Assembly (NCBI RefSeq): GCF_014195505.1
Contig: NZ_JACIBV010000001.1
Coordinates: 8,308,001 to 8,372,000 of the forward strand
Direction of reading: 5' to 3'
Length of the DNA: 64,000 nucleotides
From: Nonomuraea dietziae
GTDB taxonomy: Bacteria > Actinomycetota > Actinomycetes > Streptosporangiales > Streptosporangiaceae
Part shown: positions 50,601-59,067 of the stretch, in pieces
Position numbering within the stretch: the first letter of the stretch is position 1
Layout: each line of letters starts with the position of its first letter
Program-made: the position numbers and the translations under genes
The notes under the pieces: generated by a model
Told to the model about the DNA's origin: nothing
Databases searched by the model: none
Seen by the model: only the letters and a program-made list of their open reading frames with translations

Positions 50601-51157
50601 AGCACATCCTCGCCTCGGGGGCCGACTGCTCGATCGCCGCGCTGCAGGACGACAGCCGCTCCGACGGCCAGGTCGTCACGGTCGGCGGCATCCTGTCGGG
50701 CGTGCAGCGCAAGGTCACCAAGAAGGGCGACACCTGGGTGCTGACCCAGCTGGAGGACCTCGAAGGCGCGATCGAGGTGATGATCTTCCCGTCGGCCTAC
50801 CAGTTGTGCTCGACGATCCTGGCCGAGGACGCCATCGTTTTCGTCAAGGGGCGCATCGACAAGCGCGAAGACGTCGCCAAGATCATCGCGATGGAGGTGA
50901 CCGCTCCTGACCTGACCGTCGAGTCGGGCGGTCCGCTGCTGGTCAGCCTGCCGCTGAGTCGCTGCACCCCGCCGGTGGTCGGCAGGTTGAAGGAGATCCT
51001 GATCACCCACCCCGGCACCTCCGAGGTGCACCTCCAGGTGCACAACGGCCCCAAGACCACGGTCATGCGGGTGGAGGACCGGCTACGGGTGACGCAGTCG
51101 CCCGCCCTCATGGGCGACCTGAAGGAGCTGCTCGGCCCCGCCTGCCTCGGCGGCTAG
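47630..51157 (+). CDS. dnaE: DNA polymerase III alpha subunit
   Basis: Replicative C-family polymerase, 1175 aa. An N-terminal PHP domain begins FVHLHVHTEYSMLDGAARLK, with ITDHGNMHG. The palm has the catalytic pair in PDVDIDFDERRRADV (Asp418, Asp420), followed by the fingers, tandem helix-hairpin-helix (VGGNVVDGIITARKEKG), and an OB domain near residues 1020-1090 (VTVGGILSGVQRKVTKKGDT). This is the DnaE1 replicative type by length. ATG at 47630 has GGAGGAGG upstream. It is monocistronic and convergent with the penicillin-binding protein gene (60 bp apart). Confidence 0.97.
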   Translation: MSSSDSFVHLHVHTEYSMLDGAARLKQMFKQVGELGMPAIAITDHGNMHGAYDFYRQATGAGIKPIIGIEAYVAPELRQNKKPVLWGEPHQKKDDVSAGGYYTHMTIWARNKAGLHNLMRLSSRAYTEGFVRKWARMDAEILAEHSEGLMATTGCPSGEVQTRLRLGQYDEAVKAAARYQEIFGRDNYFLEIMDHGLDIERRVRDGLTRISKELAIPPLVTNDSHYTYESDAASHDALLCIQTGKQLSDPDRFRFDGSGYYIKDADEMRAVDSSDLWLEGCRNTLLVAEKVDPTGFFEFKNLMPTFPVPDGMTEEEFFRQEVWKGLERRFPSGIDEEHRAWAEKELGVIIQMGFPSYFLVVADFIMWAKNNGIRVGPGRGSAAGSLVAYALGITDLDPIPHGLIFERFLNPERVSMPDVDIDFDERRRADVIRYVTEKWGADKVAMIATFGTIKAKAAIKDAGRVLGYPYALGDKVSKAFPPAVMGKDIPLAGIFDKDHPRYAEAGELRRLYEEDVDVKATMDLGRGLEGLIRQTGVHAAGVIMSAEVLTDYIPIMRRDSDGAIITQFDYPTCETLGLLKMDFLGLRNLTIIDDCLKAIELTTGEKIELLDLPLDDTTTYELLARGDTLGIFQLDGGGMRSLMRLMRPDNFEDISAALALYRPGPMGANSHTNYALRKNGQQEITPIHPELEEPLKEILDTTHGLIVYQEQVMAIAQKVAGYSLGGADLLRRAMGKKKKSELDKQYEFFEKGMRENGFSPAAIKALWDILLPFSDYAFNKAHTAGYGLVAYWTAYLKANYPAAYMAALLSSVKDDKDKSALYLNECRRMGIKVFPPDVNDSDFDFTPRGTDIRFGLSAVRNVGGNVVDGIITARKEKGRFADFKDFLRKVPAIVCNKRVIESLIKAGAFDSLGHVRKGLVMVHEQAVDAIIDIKKNEAIGQDSLFGAVDGGEDQTFDVQVPVGEWDKNTLLQFEREMLGLYVSDHPLFGVEHILASGADCSIAALQDDSRSDGQVVTVGGILSGVQRKVTKKGDTWVLTQLEDLEGAIEVMIFPSAYQLCSTILAEDAIVFVKGRIDKREDVAKIIAMEVTAPDLTVESGGPLLVSLPLSRCTPPVVGRLKEILITHPGTSEVHLQVHNGPKTTVMRVEDRLRVTQSPALMGDLKELLGPACLGG

Positions 51158-51217
51158 ACCTGGGCGCGCCCGGTACGGGTCAAGTCCGACGACGGGCGAA
51201 CAACCTCATCCCTGCGG

Positions 51218-53422
51218 CTAGTGGTCGGGTCGGTGGCGTCTGCTCAGCCAGCGGTAGTACTGGCGGTAGTTGTCGCGCAGCTTCCTGAAGTGGCGCCGGT
51301 GGGAGGCCTCGCGCTGCTCGGCGCGCTTCTCCGCGGCCAGGGCCTCCGCCAGGCCGGGGGTGTGGCCGCCGCCGAAGCGCGACATGTCCGGGTGGACGAA
51401 GGAGGTGGGGCGGGTGTCGCGCAGCGCCGCCTCCATCGAGGCCACCCAGATCGGTCCGGGTAGCGACGCGCCCTGCACCTGGCCGTACGACTGGCCGCCG
51501 ATCTCCACGCCGCGCAGCGGGTAGCGGTAGGAGCCGCGGATGTCGCCCAGGCTCACCGCGGCCGCCAGGTCGGGGGTGTAGCCGGCGAACCAGGCGGAGG
51601 TGTAGCCGTTGTTGGTGCCGGTCTTGCCCGCAGCGGGCCGTCCGATGCTCTGCCCCTTCATCGTGCCCTGGGAGAAGACGCCCGACAGGATGTGGTTGAC
51701 CGCGTCGGCCACGTCGCGCTCCAGCGCCTGCTCGCAGGAGGGAGGCACCCGGGTGCGCAGCCCCTCCCTGTCGACGATCTCCACGATCGCGACCGGACGG
51801 CAGTAGCGCCCTCGCGCGGCGAAGGCCGCGAAGGCGCCGGCGACCGTGAGCGGGTCCATCTCGTTGACGCCGAGTGTGAAGGTGGGCACCTCCCTCAGCG
51901 GGGCGCCGTCGGCTCTGGCGACGCCCAGCGACCTGGCCGTCTCGACCACGTTGCACAGGCCGACCCTGCGCTCCAGCATCATGTAGAAGATGTTCACCGA
52001 CTTCCAGGTGCCGGTGGACAGGCTGTGCGGGCCGCCCTTCCCCTCGCCGCTGGCGTTGTAGATCTTCGTGGTGGGCGCGTTGACCGGCTTGCCCGCGCAG
52101 TTCTTGTAGCCCTCGGAGGGGACGAACATCCCCGGCGTCTTGAACCCCTGGTCGAAGCGCCAGCCCTGCTTGAGCGCCGTGGCCAGCGTGAACACCTTGA
52201 ACGTCGAGCCGGCCTGGAAGCCCATGCCGCCGCCGTGCCGCACGTCGGCCGCCAGGTTGAAGGTGGTGTGCGGCCCGTTGTCCCTGTCGCCGGCGTTGCG
52301 GCCGAACTTCTTGCTGGCCGCCAGCGCCCTGATGCGTCCCGAGCCGGGCTCGACCATGGCCTCGGCCGCGACCTCGGTGTCCGCGGCGCTCACCCTGGCC
52401 GCGATCGCCCGCTCGGCCGCGCGCTGGGCCACGGGGTCGAGGGTGGTCTTCAGCACCAGGCCGCCCCTGGCCATGCGGCGCTGCCGCTCTGCCCTGGTGC
52501 CGCCGAAGACGGGGTTGGACAGCAGCTCACGCTGCACGTAGAGGCAGAAGTAGGGGTAGGCGCTCTCTGCGCAGCCGCCCGGTTCCGGCCGCAGCCTGAT
52601 GGCCAGCGGCGCCCGCTTGGTGGCCGTCGCGGTCGCCTGGGAGATCATGCCCAGCCCCGCCATGCGGTCGAGCACGGTGTCGCGGCGCTCGCGCAGCCGC
52701 GCCCGCTGGGCCCTGCCCAGCGAGGGATCGGTCGAGTACGGCAGGCGCACCGCCCCCGCCAGCGTCGCCGCCTGCGCCAGCGTCAGCTTGTCGGCCGTGG
52801 TGGAGAAGAAGCGCCTGGCCGCCGCCTCGACGCCGTAGGCGCCCGCCCCGAAGTAGGCGATGTTGAGATACCGCTCGAGGATGTCGTCCTTGCGGTACTT
52901 CTCCTCCATCGCCAGCGCCAGGCGCAGCTCGGTGATCTTGCGGGCGATGTTCGGGGCGCGGGCCGCCTCCCTTTCCTTCTCGCTCTCGGCGTTCTCGACC
53001 AGGATGTTCTTCACCAGTTGCTGCGTCAGCGACGAGCCGCCCTGCTTGATGCCGCCGGCCTGGGTGTTGGCGATGATCGCGCGCAGCGTGCCCTTGAAGT
53101 CCAGCCCCGCGTGCTCGTAGAAGCGGGCGTCCTCGATCGCGACGATCGCCCTGCGCATCACGGGAGCGACCCGCGAGAGCGGCACGGTGGTCCTGTTGGC
53201 CTCGTAGAACTGGGCGAATCGCTTGCCGTTCTTGTCCAGCAGCGTGGTGAGCTGTGACAACGGCTCCTCTCGAGGTGCGGGAGGCAGGTCGATGAGGGTG
53301 GACGCGGCGGTGCGTGTGGCGATCCCCGCTCCGCCGACGGCGGGAACCACCACCGCCGCCGCGAGCACGCCTCCGAGCGCGCCCGCCATCCCGAGCCCGG
53401 CGACGGATTTGATCACAGTCAC
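51218..53422 (-). CDS. bifunctional class A penicillin-binding protein
   Basis: A 734-aa PBP with glycosyltransferase (GT51) and transpeptidase activities for peptidoglycan synthesis. One N-terminal membrane helix (about residues 7-33). The GT51 domain has AIEDARFYEHAGLDFKGTLR with the catalytic Glu near 95, and GGSSLTQQLVKN. The transpeptidase motifs are GSTFK, SVN (in TWKSVNIFYM) and KTG (AGKTGTNNGYTSAWFAGYTP). The C-terminal tail is basic (RHFRKLRDNYRQYYRWLSRR). GTG at 53422 is used. The MurA-like gene lies 52 bp upstream in the same direction, so the two may form one operon for wall precursor and polymer synthesis. Confidence 0.94.
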   Translation of the reverse strand: MTVIKSVAGLGMAGALGGVLAAAVVVPAVGGAGIATRTAASTLIDLPPAPREEPLSQLTTLLDKNGKRFAQFYEANRTTVPLSRVAPVMRRAIVAIEDARFYEHAGLDFKGTLRAIIANTQAGGIKQGGSSLTQQLVKNILVENAESEKEREAARAPNIARKITELRLALAMEEKYRKDDILERYLNIAYFGAGAYGVEAAARRFFSTTADKLTLAQAATLAGAVRLPYSTDPSLGRAQRARLRERRDTVLDRMAGLGMISQATATATKRAPLAIRLRPEPGGCAESAYPYFCLYVQRELLSNPVFGGTRAERQRRMARGGLVLKTTLDPVAQRAAERAIAARVSAADTEVAAEAMVEPGSGRIRALAASKKFGRNAGDRDNGPHTTFNLAADVRHGGGMGFQAGSTFKVFTLATALKQGWRFDQGFKTPGMFVPSEGYKNCAGKPVNAPTTKIYNASGEGKGGPHSLSTGTWKSVNIFYMMLERRVGLCNVVETARSLGVARADGAPLREVPTFTLGVNEMDPLTVAGAFAAFAARGRYCRPVAIVEIVDREGLRTRVPPSCEQALERDVADAVNHILSGVFSQGTMKGQSIGRPAAGKTGTNNGYTSAWFAGYTPDLAAAVSLGDIRGSYRYPLRGVEIGGQSYGQVQGASLPGPIWVASMEAALRDTRPTSFVHPDMSRFGGGHTPGLAEALAAEKRAEQREASHRRHFRKLRDNYRQYYRWLSRRHRPDH

Positions 53423-53474
53423 TCAGATGGTCTGCGACCGGCCGAACCCGGCCAAACACCTGGTTCTCCAGCCT

Positions 53475-54785
53475 TTACTCTTCTCTGCGGATATTCAGAC
53501 CGAGCAAGGCGAACTGCTCGAACGGCCGGTGGTAGCCCCGCTCGATGTGCTGGACGCCGCGCAGTCGTGACGTGCCGTCGGCCACCGCGGCGGCCAGCAC
53601 GGCGGAGAAGCCCGCCCTGATGTCGGGCAGCATCACGTCGGCGCCGCGTAGCTTGGACACCCCGCGCACCACGGCCGAGTGCTTGGCGTTGGTGTCGTGG
53701 TAGCGGCAGGCGGGGCCGCCCAGGCACTGGTCGAACACCTCGATCTCGCAGCCCATCTCCTGCAGCGCGGGCACGTAGACCAGGCGGTTCTCGAAGACCG
53801 TCTCGTGCAGGACGGACATGCCCTGGCTCTGGGTGAACAGCACCATCAGCGGCGTCTGCCAGTCGGTCATGAACCCGGGGTGGGTGTCGGTCTGCACCGC
53901 GGCAGAGCGCAGGCCCTCGGGCGGCGCGGTCGCGCAGATGTAGTCGTCGTTGATCTCGAACTGGGCGCCCATCCTGGCCAGCGTGGTGATCGCGGTGACG
54001 AGGCGGTCCTGGGGGCAGCCGTGCACGCGCACCTCGCCCCTGGTGATGAGTCCGGCGGCCAGGTAGGAGAAGGCCTCGATGCGGTCGCCCGACAGCCAGG
54101 TCTGCGCCCCGTGCAGCTCGGGGACCCCCTCGATGACGATCCTGCGGTCGGGGGAGAGCTCGATCCTGGCGCCCATGCGCTGCAGGAACAGCGCCAGCTC
54201 CACGACCTCGGGCTCCATCGCCGCGTTCTTGATCACGGTCTTGCCCTCGGCCAGCACCGCCGACATCAGGATCGTCTCGGTGGCGCCGACACTCGGGTAG
54301 GGCAGCTCGATCCTGGCCCCCCGCAGTCTGGTGGCCTTGGCGTAGATGCCGTCCTCACCCACCTCGACCTCGGCGCCCATCGAGCGCAGCGCCTCGACGT
54401 GGAAGTTCACCGGGCGGCGGCCGATCGGGTCGCCGCCGACCAGGGGCACGAACGCCTCGCCCGCCAGGTGCAGCAGCGGGCCGAGCATGAGGATCGGGAT
54501 GCGGTTCAGGCCGCTGAAGGCGTGGGGCACCTGCGGCCTGATCTCCTTCCCCTTCTCGATCCTGATCTCCTGTTCGTTGATCTTGACGTGGATGCCGAGG
54601 GCTTCGAGCATCGCCGCGGTGATGCCGACCTCGCCCACCTCGGGAGCGTTGTGGATACTGCTCTCGCCGGTGCCGAGCATGGCCGCCACCATGTGCTTCG
54701 ACACGCCGTTCTTGGACCCGCGGACCTCCACGTCGCCGCGCAGCGGACCTGAGGGCTCGATCAGCCAGACCTTGTCTTCAATCAC
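53475..54785 (-). CDS. MurA-like UDP-GlcNAc enolpyruvyl transferase
   Basis: A 436-aa EPSP-synthase-fold enzyme of the MurA family. Substrate-site residues are kept: Lys25-Asn26 (RGSKNG), THPGFMTDWQTPL with the catalytic Asp, and LPDIRAGFSAVL. The loop that normally carries the Cys (GGCTIG) reads VGGDPIGRRPVN with Asp119; Asp here is known from mycobacterial MurA and gives fosfomycin insensitivity. Before the last domain strand there is an insertion of about 17 residues (VFDQCLGGPACRYHDTNAKH) with two Cys, absent from ordinary MurA. It may be a paralogue beside a housekeeping murA elsewhere, and the exact reaction is not proven. It is divergent from the small membrane protein gene. Confidence 0.85.
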   Translation of the reverse strand: MIEDKVWLIEPSGPLRGDVEVRGSKNGVSKHMVAAMLGTGESSIHNAPEVGEVGITAAMLEALGIHVKINEQEIRIEKGKEIRPQVPHAFSGLNRIPILMLGPLLHLAGEAFVPLVGGDPIGRRPVNFHVEALRSMGAEVEVGEDGIYAKATRLRGARIELPYPSVGATETILMSAVLAEGKTVIKNAAMEPEVVELALFLQRMGARIELSPDRRIVIEGVPELHGAQTWLSGDRIEAFSYLAAGLITRGEVRVHGCPQDRLVTAITTLARMGAQFEINDDYICATAPPEGLRSAAVQTDTHPGFMTDWQTPLMVLFTQSQGMSVLHETVFENRLVYVPALQEMGCEIEVFDQCLGGPACRYHDTNAKHSAVVRGVSKLRGADVMLPDIRAGFSAVLAAAVADGTSRLRGVQHIERGYHRPFEQFALLGLNIRREE

Positions 54786-54851
54786 GGCACGAGCCTAACC
54801 GGGGGATACCATCGAGCAGGTTCGGACACACTTGTGAGGGGGAGTGGCCTG

Positions 54852-55370
54852 GTGGGGCATGTGCGGGCTTTCGCGGTGACCGTTCTCGCGCTTGCCACTC
54901 TCGGCGTCCCCGCGGGGCTGGTGTGGTCGCTGATCGCGCCGCGCGCGCCGTACGCGCTCACCGGCGAGGGGCCGGTGCTGGCCGATCCCGCGACCCAGAG
55001 CCTGATCGCCGCCGACGGCTGGTACGCGGTGATCACCGGCGCCCTCGCGCTGGTATGCGCGGTCGTGGCGTGGAACCTGGCCGGGACCCGGCGCCTGGAG
55101 GTCCTGCTCGGGCTGGCCGCGGGTGGCGGGCTCGCGGCGTTCGTCACCTACTGGGTGGGCACCACCTTCACCCTCGGCGCGGTCACCGTGGAGGCTCAGG
55201 CGCTCGGGCCCGGCGTGAAGGTGGTGGCGGGGGCGCTGGAGCTGACCGCCAAGGGCGTGCTCGTCACCTGGCCGCTGCTGGCCGTCGGAATGTTCGGGAT
55301 CATGGAGGCCGTCGTGGCCTACCGCGAGTCGCCGCTGCGCAGGCCGTACGGGGAGATCGAGCGGCTATAG
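54852..55370 (+). CDS. DUF2567-like four-helix membrane protein
   Basis: A 172-aa membrane protein resembling actinobacterial DUF2567 proteins; no function is known. Four helices: about residues 5-24, 54-72, 78-97 and 130-150. The external segment between helices 1 and 2 (APRAPYALTGEGPVLADPAT) is typical of the group, and the C-terminus (YRESPLRRPYGEIERL) is charged. GTG at 54852 is chosen because GGGGGAG ends seven bases upstream; GTG at 54834 would add six residues. The 3' end overlaps the amidase gene by 6 bp tail to tail. Confidence 0.75.
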   Translation: MGHVRAFAVTVLALATLGVPAGLVWSLIAPRAPYALTGEGPVLADPATQSLIAADGWYAVITGALALVCAVVAWNLAGTRRLEVLLGLAAGGGLAAFVTYWVGTTFTLGAVTVEAQALGPGVKVVAGALELTAKGVLVTWPLLAVGMFGIMEAVVAYRESPLRRPYGEIERL

Positions 55371-56735
55371 GGACGGGCGGCGGGTGCCGTGCCCCGTGGC
55401 CTGTTCGAAGGCGTGCGCCACGCGCAGCACGCCGGCGTCGTCGAAGGGACGGCCGACGATCTGCACGCCCACGGGCAGCCCCGTGGAGGTGAAGCCGGCG
55501 GGCACCGACGCGGCGGGCGCGTGCAGGACGCTGATCCAGTAGGCCGAGCGCATCCAGGTCAGGTAGTCGGGCAGCTTCACGCCGTTGATCTCGTCGACGT
55601 ACGGCTGCTCGACGGGGAACGGCGGCACCTGGCTGACCGGCGCGACCAGCACGTCGTAGGTGTCGAAGAAGGCGGCCATCCGCTGGTAGAGGCCGCTGCG
55701 CAGCTTCTCGGCGCGGGCCAGGTCGGCCCCGGTGACCAGACGGCCCTGCTCGACGTTCCACGCGGTGTTGGCGCCCAGGCCGTTCAGCTCGCCGAACGAC
55801 AGCGCGTAGTACCAGGCGCGGTAGATCCTGAAGGCGTCGTCGGCGTCGGACAGGTCGAGGTCGACCTGCTCCACGTGCGCGCCGAGCCGCTCGAACACCT
55901 TGGCGGCGGAGGCGGTCACGGCCGCGGTCTCGTGGTCCACGGGCAGCCCGCCCAGGTCGGGGCTGAAGGCCACCCGCAGGCCGCGCACCGGCGCTTCGAG
56001 GTCGGCGGCGAAGGGCTCCTTGATCGAGTACGGCGAGCGCGGGTCGAATCCCGACATCACGCTCATCATCAGGGTCAGATCCTCGACCGTCCTGGCCATC
56101 GGTCCCGAGACGGCGAGGGTGTACCAGGCCGCTGTGTCGGAGATGTCGGGCACCCGTCCAGGCGTCGGGCGCAGGCCGACCACGTTGCAGAAACTCGCGG
56201 GGTTGCGCAGGGAGCCGCCCATGTCCGAGCCGTCGGCCAGCGGCACCATCCCGGTCGCCAGCGCCGCGGCGGCGCCTCCGCTGCTGCCGCCCGCCGACCT
56301 CGACAGGTCGTACGGGTTGCGCGTGGCGCCGAAGACCTCGTTGACGGTGTGGGAGCCGGTGCCGAACTCGGGGGTGTTGGTCTTGCCGATCGCGATGGCC
56401 CCCGCGTTCCTGAGCCTTTCGACCAGGATGTCGTCGCTCTCAGGGACGTGGTCCGCGAACAGCGGCGAGCCGTACGTGGTCCTGACGCCCGCGGTGTCGA
56501 CCAGGTCCTTGTGCGCGACGGGCACGCCGTGCAGGGGGCCCTTCGGCTCGCTCGCGTCGGCGGCGGCCGCCGCCTCGAGCGCCCGCTCGGCGACCAGGGT
56601 CACGATGGCGTTGACCGCGGGGTTGACCTGCTCGATGCGGGCCAGGTGGGCCCGCATCAGCTCCACGGCGCTGATCTCGCGGGCCCTGAGCAGGCGGACC
56701 ATCTCGGTCGCTGTGAGGTAGTGCAGTTCGGTCAC
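55365..56735 (-). CDS. amidase (amidase signature family)
   Basis: A 456-aa amidase-signature hydrolase. The Ser-cisSer-Lys triad is identifiable: Lys in PVAHKDLVDTAG (about residue 76), cis-Ser in GGSSGGAAAALATG, and the nucleophile Ser in GSDMGGSLRNPASF. The Gly/Ser-rich signature and length are normal, so activity is expected. Substrate is unknown; GatA is unlikely because no gatC or gatB is nearby and the substrate loops differ. GTG at 56735 is used. A 349-bp spacer with a minisatellite separates it from ybaK. Confidence 0.88.
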   Translation of the reverse strand: MTELHYLTATEMVRLLRAREISAVELMRAHLARIEQVNPAVNAIVTLVAERALEAAAAADASEPKGPLHGVPVAHKDLVDTAGVRTTYGSPLFADHVPESDDILVERLRNAGAIAIGKTNTPEFGTGSHTVNEVFGATRNPYDLSRSAGGSSGGAAAALATGMVPLADGSDMGGSLRNPASFCNVVGLRPTPGRVPDISDTAAWYTLAVSGPMARTVEDLTLMMSVMSGFDPRSPYSIKEPFAADLEAPVRGLRVAFSPDLGGLPVDHETAAVTASAAKVFERLGAHVEQVDLDLSDADDAFRIYRAWYYALSFGELNGLGANTAWNVEQGRLVTGADLARAEKLRSGLYQRMAAFFDTYDVLVAPVSQVPPFPVEQPYVDEINGVKLPDYLTWMRSAYWISVLHAPAASVPAGFTSTGLPVGVQIVGRPFDDAGVLRVAHAFEQATGHGTRRPSL

Positions 56736-56872
56736 GTCTGCGATCCTGCCCCATGCCCCGCCTCGGGGCCATGGCAGCCCTTGCCGTGTTCCCCCGTCCC
56801 TCGTCGTCAGCCCGCAACCGAAGCCCGCCCACTCCCCGAAGAGCCGGGCGGAGCCCGTCGCCTCCTCATCAC
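56736..56872. other. spacer upstream of amidase gene
   Basis: Pro/Arg-coding frames cross it without similarity. It presumably holds the amidase promoter on the minus strand, which I cannot pinpoint. Confidence 0.35.
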
Positions 56873-57080
56873 CGAGAGGACGGGTCCGAAGCCCGGCGCC
56901 TTCCCCTCTTCGAGAGGACGGGTCCGAAGCCCGGCGCCTTCCCCTCTTCGGAAGGACGGGGTCCGAAGTCCGGCCTTCGTTTCCGAGAGGATGGGGCCCG
57001 AAGTCCGGCCTTCGTTTCCCGGAGATCGGGGACGACGTGCGGTGGCCTGTTCGTCCCGGAGAACGGGGCTGGAGTCGGGC
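56873..57080. repeat. 35-38-bp minisatellite
   Basis: Two identical 38-bp units (56873-56910 and 56911-56948, each starting CGAGAGGACGGGTCCGAAG) are followed by two diverged 35-bp units (56949-56983, 56984-57018) sharing CCGAAGTCCGGCCTTCGTTTC. Weaker remnants run to about 57080. Units contain GGCGCC or CCGG palindromic words and no unique spacers, so this is a tandem repeat, not a CRISPR. Confidence 0.88.
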
Positions 57081-57084
57081 GGGG

Positions 57085-57582
57085 TCAGCCGGTCTTGGCG
57101 ATCGGGGCCGTCACCGCTCTGGTGAGGTCGACCAGGTTCTTCGGCGAGGTCTCGATCTGCAGGCCCCGCTTGCCCGCCGAGAAGTACACCGTGTCGAACT
57201 CCAGCGCCGAGGAGTCGACCACCGTCGGCAGCTGCTTGCGCTGCCCGAGCGGGCTGATGCCGCCGACCACGTATCCCGTGACCCGCTCGACCTTCGCCGC
57301 GTCGGCCATCGCCGCCCGCTTGCTGCCGAGCGCCGCCGCGAACGCCTTGAGGTCGAGCTTGCCCGCCACCGGCACCACCGCCACGGCCAGCCCGCTCTCC
57401 ACCTCGGCCACGAGGGTCTTGAAGATCCGGTCGTACGGCAGGCCGAGCGCGTCGGCCGCCTCCTCGCCGTAGGCCTGCGCGTTCGCGTCGTGCTCGTACG
57501 GGTGCAGGGTGAAGTCGGCCCCCGCCTTGGTCAGCGCGACCGTCGCGGGGGTGCCCTGCCCGCCCTTCTTCGCTTTGCTCAC
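57085..57582 (-). CDS. ybaK: YbaK/EbsC-type Cys-tRNA(Pro)/Cys-tRNA(Cys) deacylase
   Basis: A 165-aa stand-alone editing-domain protein that hydrolyses mischarged Cys-tRNA-Pro. Family features are TPATVALTKAGADFTLHPYE at the start, YDRIFKTLVAEVESGL with the catalytic Lys near residue 55, VPVAGKLDLKAFAAALGSKR, and GYVVGGISPLGQRKQLP. GTG at 57582 starts it. It is separated by 18 bp from the amidohydrolase gene upstream on the same strand and may be co-transcribed with it and the MFS gene. Confidence 0.9.
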   Translation of the reverse strand: MSKAKKGGQGTPATVALTKAGADFTLHPYEHDANAQAYGEEAADALGLPYDRIFKTLVAEVESGLAVAVVPVAGKLDLKAFAAALGSKRAAMADAAKVERVTGYVVGGISPLGQRKQLPTVVDSSALEFDTVYFSAGKRGLQIETSPKNLVDLTRAVTAPIAKTG

Positions 57583-57600
57583 GACACCCGATCGTAACGA

Positions 57601-59067
57601 TCAGAGAGCGGTGACGGGCCTGCCGGGCAGCGACTCGGGCAGCAGCTCGCCGTCGCGCACCACGAACTGGCCGCCCACCACGACGTGCGCGAACCCGGCC
57701 GAGGGCAGGATTGTGGACTCGTAGGTGGCGCGGTCGGCGACCGTCGAGGGGTCGAAGACGGTGAGGTCGGCGTCGCAGCCGGGCTGGACCCTGCCCTTGC
57801 GGCGCATCGCGGGCACCCCGACCACGTCGGCGGGCACGAGCGTGCACCTGCGGACGGCCTCGGCCAGGCTCAGCAGGCCCTTCTCCCGCACCAGGACCCT
57901 GAGGACGCGCCCGTAGGTGCCTGCCGTACGGGGGTGGGAGACGACGCCCTCCGGCAGCGGCCACGCCGTAGGGTCGGCCGCGCCCGAGCGCCAGAGCAGG
58001 GGCACGGCGTCGGTGGCCACGGCGGCGTCGGGGAAGGTGAGGGCGCGCTCGATGAAGGCGAACTGCGCGGGGTCGTGCTCGTCGAGCAGGTGGACGAAGA
58101 CCGCGGCCCCTGGGTCGCGCCGTCTGACCTCGCGCAGCGCCGCCTCGTCGGCCAGGCGGCCCTCCGCGCCGAGCAGGCCGAGCGAGTGCGGCGTGAGGCC
58201 GCGGCGGTGCAGGATCTCGGGGGCCAGGAAGGCGGCGCCCACGCCGGTCATGCCCGCGCCGTACGGGTAGGCCTCGGTGGTGACCCGCGCGCCCTCGGCG
58301 CGCACCCGCTCGACCAGCCCGAGCACGCGGTCGACGTGCTGGATCGAGGTGCTGTTGACGTGGCAGTAGTGCATGTGCGCGCCGGTCTCCGCGGCCGCCT
58401 TGACGATCTCCTCCGCGCCGTCGATCGGCGTGGTGGCGTCGAGCTCGACCAGCTCGCGGGCGTGCGTGTAGGTGGGCAGCCCCGCGCGGGCGGCCAGCGC
58501 CGCGACGGCCAGGTACTCCGAGGGGTCGATCCTCGGCGCGTAGCCGACCAGGATGCCGATGCCCAGCGCGCCGTCGGCCAGGTCGCGCTCCAGCATCCCG
58601 ACGATGCGCCCGACCGCGGCGGCAGGGGCGGGACGCTGCCACTCGGGGCGGCCGATGTTGGCCATGAAGTCGTCGATGTCGCCGCCCGGCCGCACCCCCG
58701 CCAGCACGGCCATGCGCGCGACCGCCCACGAGGTGGCGAAGCCGTAGTTGAGCGGCCTGCCCTCGGCCGCCGCCTGCCGGTAGGCCGCCGCCACCGGGTA
58801 GCTCCCCGCCTCCAGCTCCAGCACCGTGGTCACGCCGTCGAGCGCCTGCAGCCGGTGCCCGGCCTGGTCGGCGCTGTGGCTGTGCAGGTCGATGAAGCCG
58901 GGACAGACCACGAGTCCTCGTACGTCCACCACGGTGACGCCGGCCAGCGGGGTGGCCGACACCTCCCGCACCTGCCCGCCCGAGACGCCGACGTCGCGCA
59001 CCGCGTCGAGGCCGGTCTCGGGGTCGATCACCCTGCCGCCGCTGAGCACCAGGTCGTAGGTCGTCAC
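57601..59067 (-). CDS. D-aminoacylase-like amidohydrolase
   Basis: A 488-aa amidohydrolase-superfamily enzyme of the N-acyl-D-amino-acid deacylase / dihydroorotase-like group. A small beta-sandwich comprises both termini (YDLVLSGGRVIDPETGLDAV and the C-terminal GCDADLTVFDPSTV). The TIM barrel has the metal motif GFIDLHSHSADQ (about residues 57-68), then YTHARELVE and HYCHVNS with further His ligands, and an Asp near the end. The usual GNCG metal-Cys motif of D-aminoacylases is replaced by VLELEAGSYPV, so the subfamily and substrate are unclear. GTG at 59067 overlaps the MFS stop, indicating coupled uptake and hydrolysis of the substrate. Confidence 0.85.
   Translation of the reverse strand: MTTYDLVLSGGRVIDPETGLDAVRDVGVSGGQVREVSATPLAGVTVVDVRGLVVCPGFIDLHSHSADQAGHRLQALDGVTTVLELEAGSYPVAAAYRQAAAEGRPLNYGFATSWAVARMAVLAGVRPGGDIDDFMANIGRPEWQRPAPAAAVGRIVGMLERDLADGALGIGILVGYAPRIDPSEYLAVAALAARAGLPTYTHARELVELDATTPIDGAEEIVKAAAETGAHMHYCHVNSTSIQHVDRVLGLVERVRAEGARVTTEAYPYGAGMTGVGAAFLAPEILHRRGLTPHSLGLLGAEGRLADEAALREVRRRDPGAAVFVHLLDEHDPAQFAFIERALTFPDAAVATDAVPLLWRSGAADPTAWPLPEGVVSHPRTAGTYGRVLRVLVREKGLLSLAEAVRRCTLVPADVVGVPAMRRKGRVQPGCDADLTVFDPSTVADRATYESTILPSAGFAHVVVGGQFVVRDGELLPESLPGRPVTAL

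Noticed and set aside
47918..51043. 1041-codon open frame on the minus strand
   Set aside because: Mirror frame of dnaE created by GC-biased codons; the His/Val/Gly/Asp-rich translation has no family features.
55365..56735. GatA subunit of the glutamyl-tRNA amidotransferase
   Set aside because: No gatC or gatB nearby and the sequence is closer to general amidases; a stand-alone amidase is the safer call.
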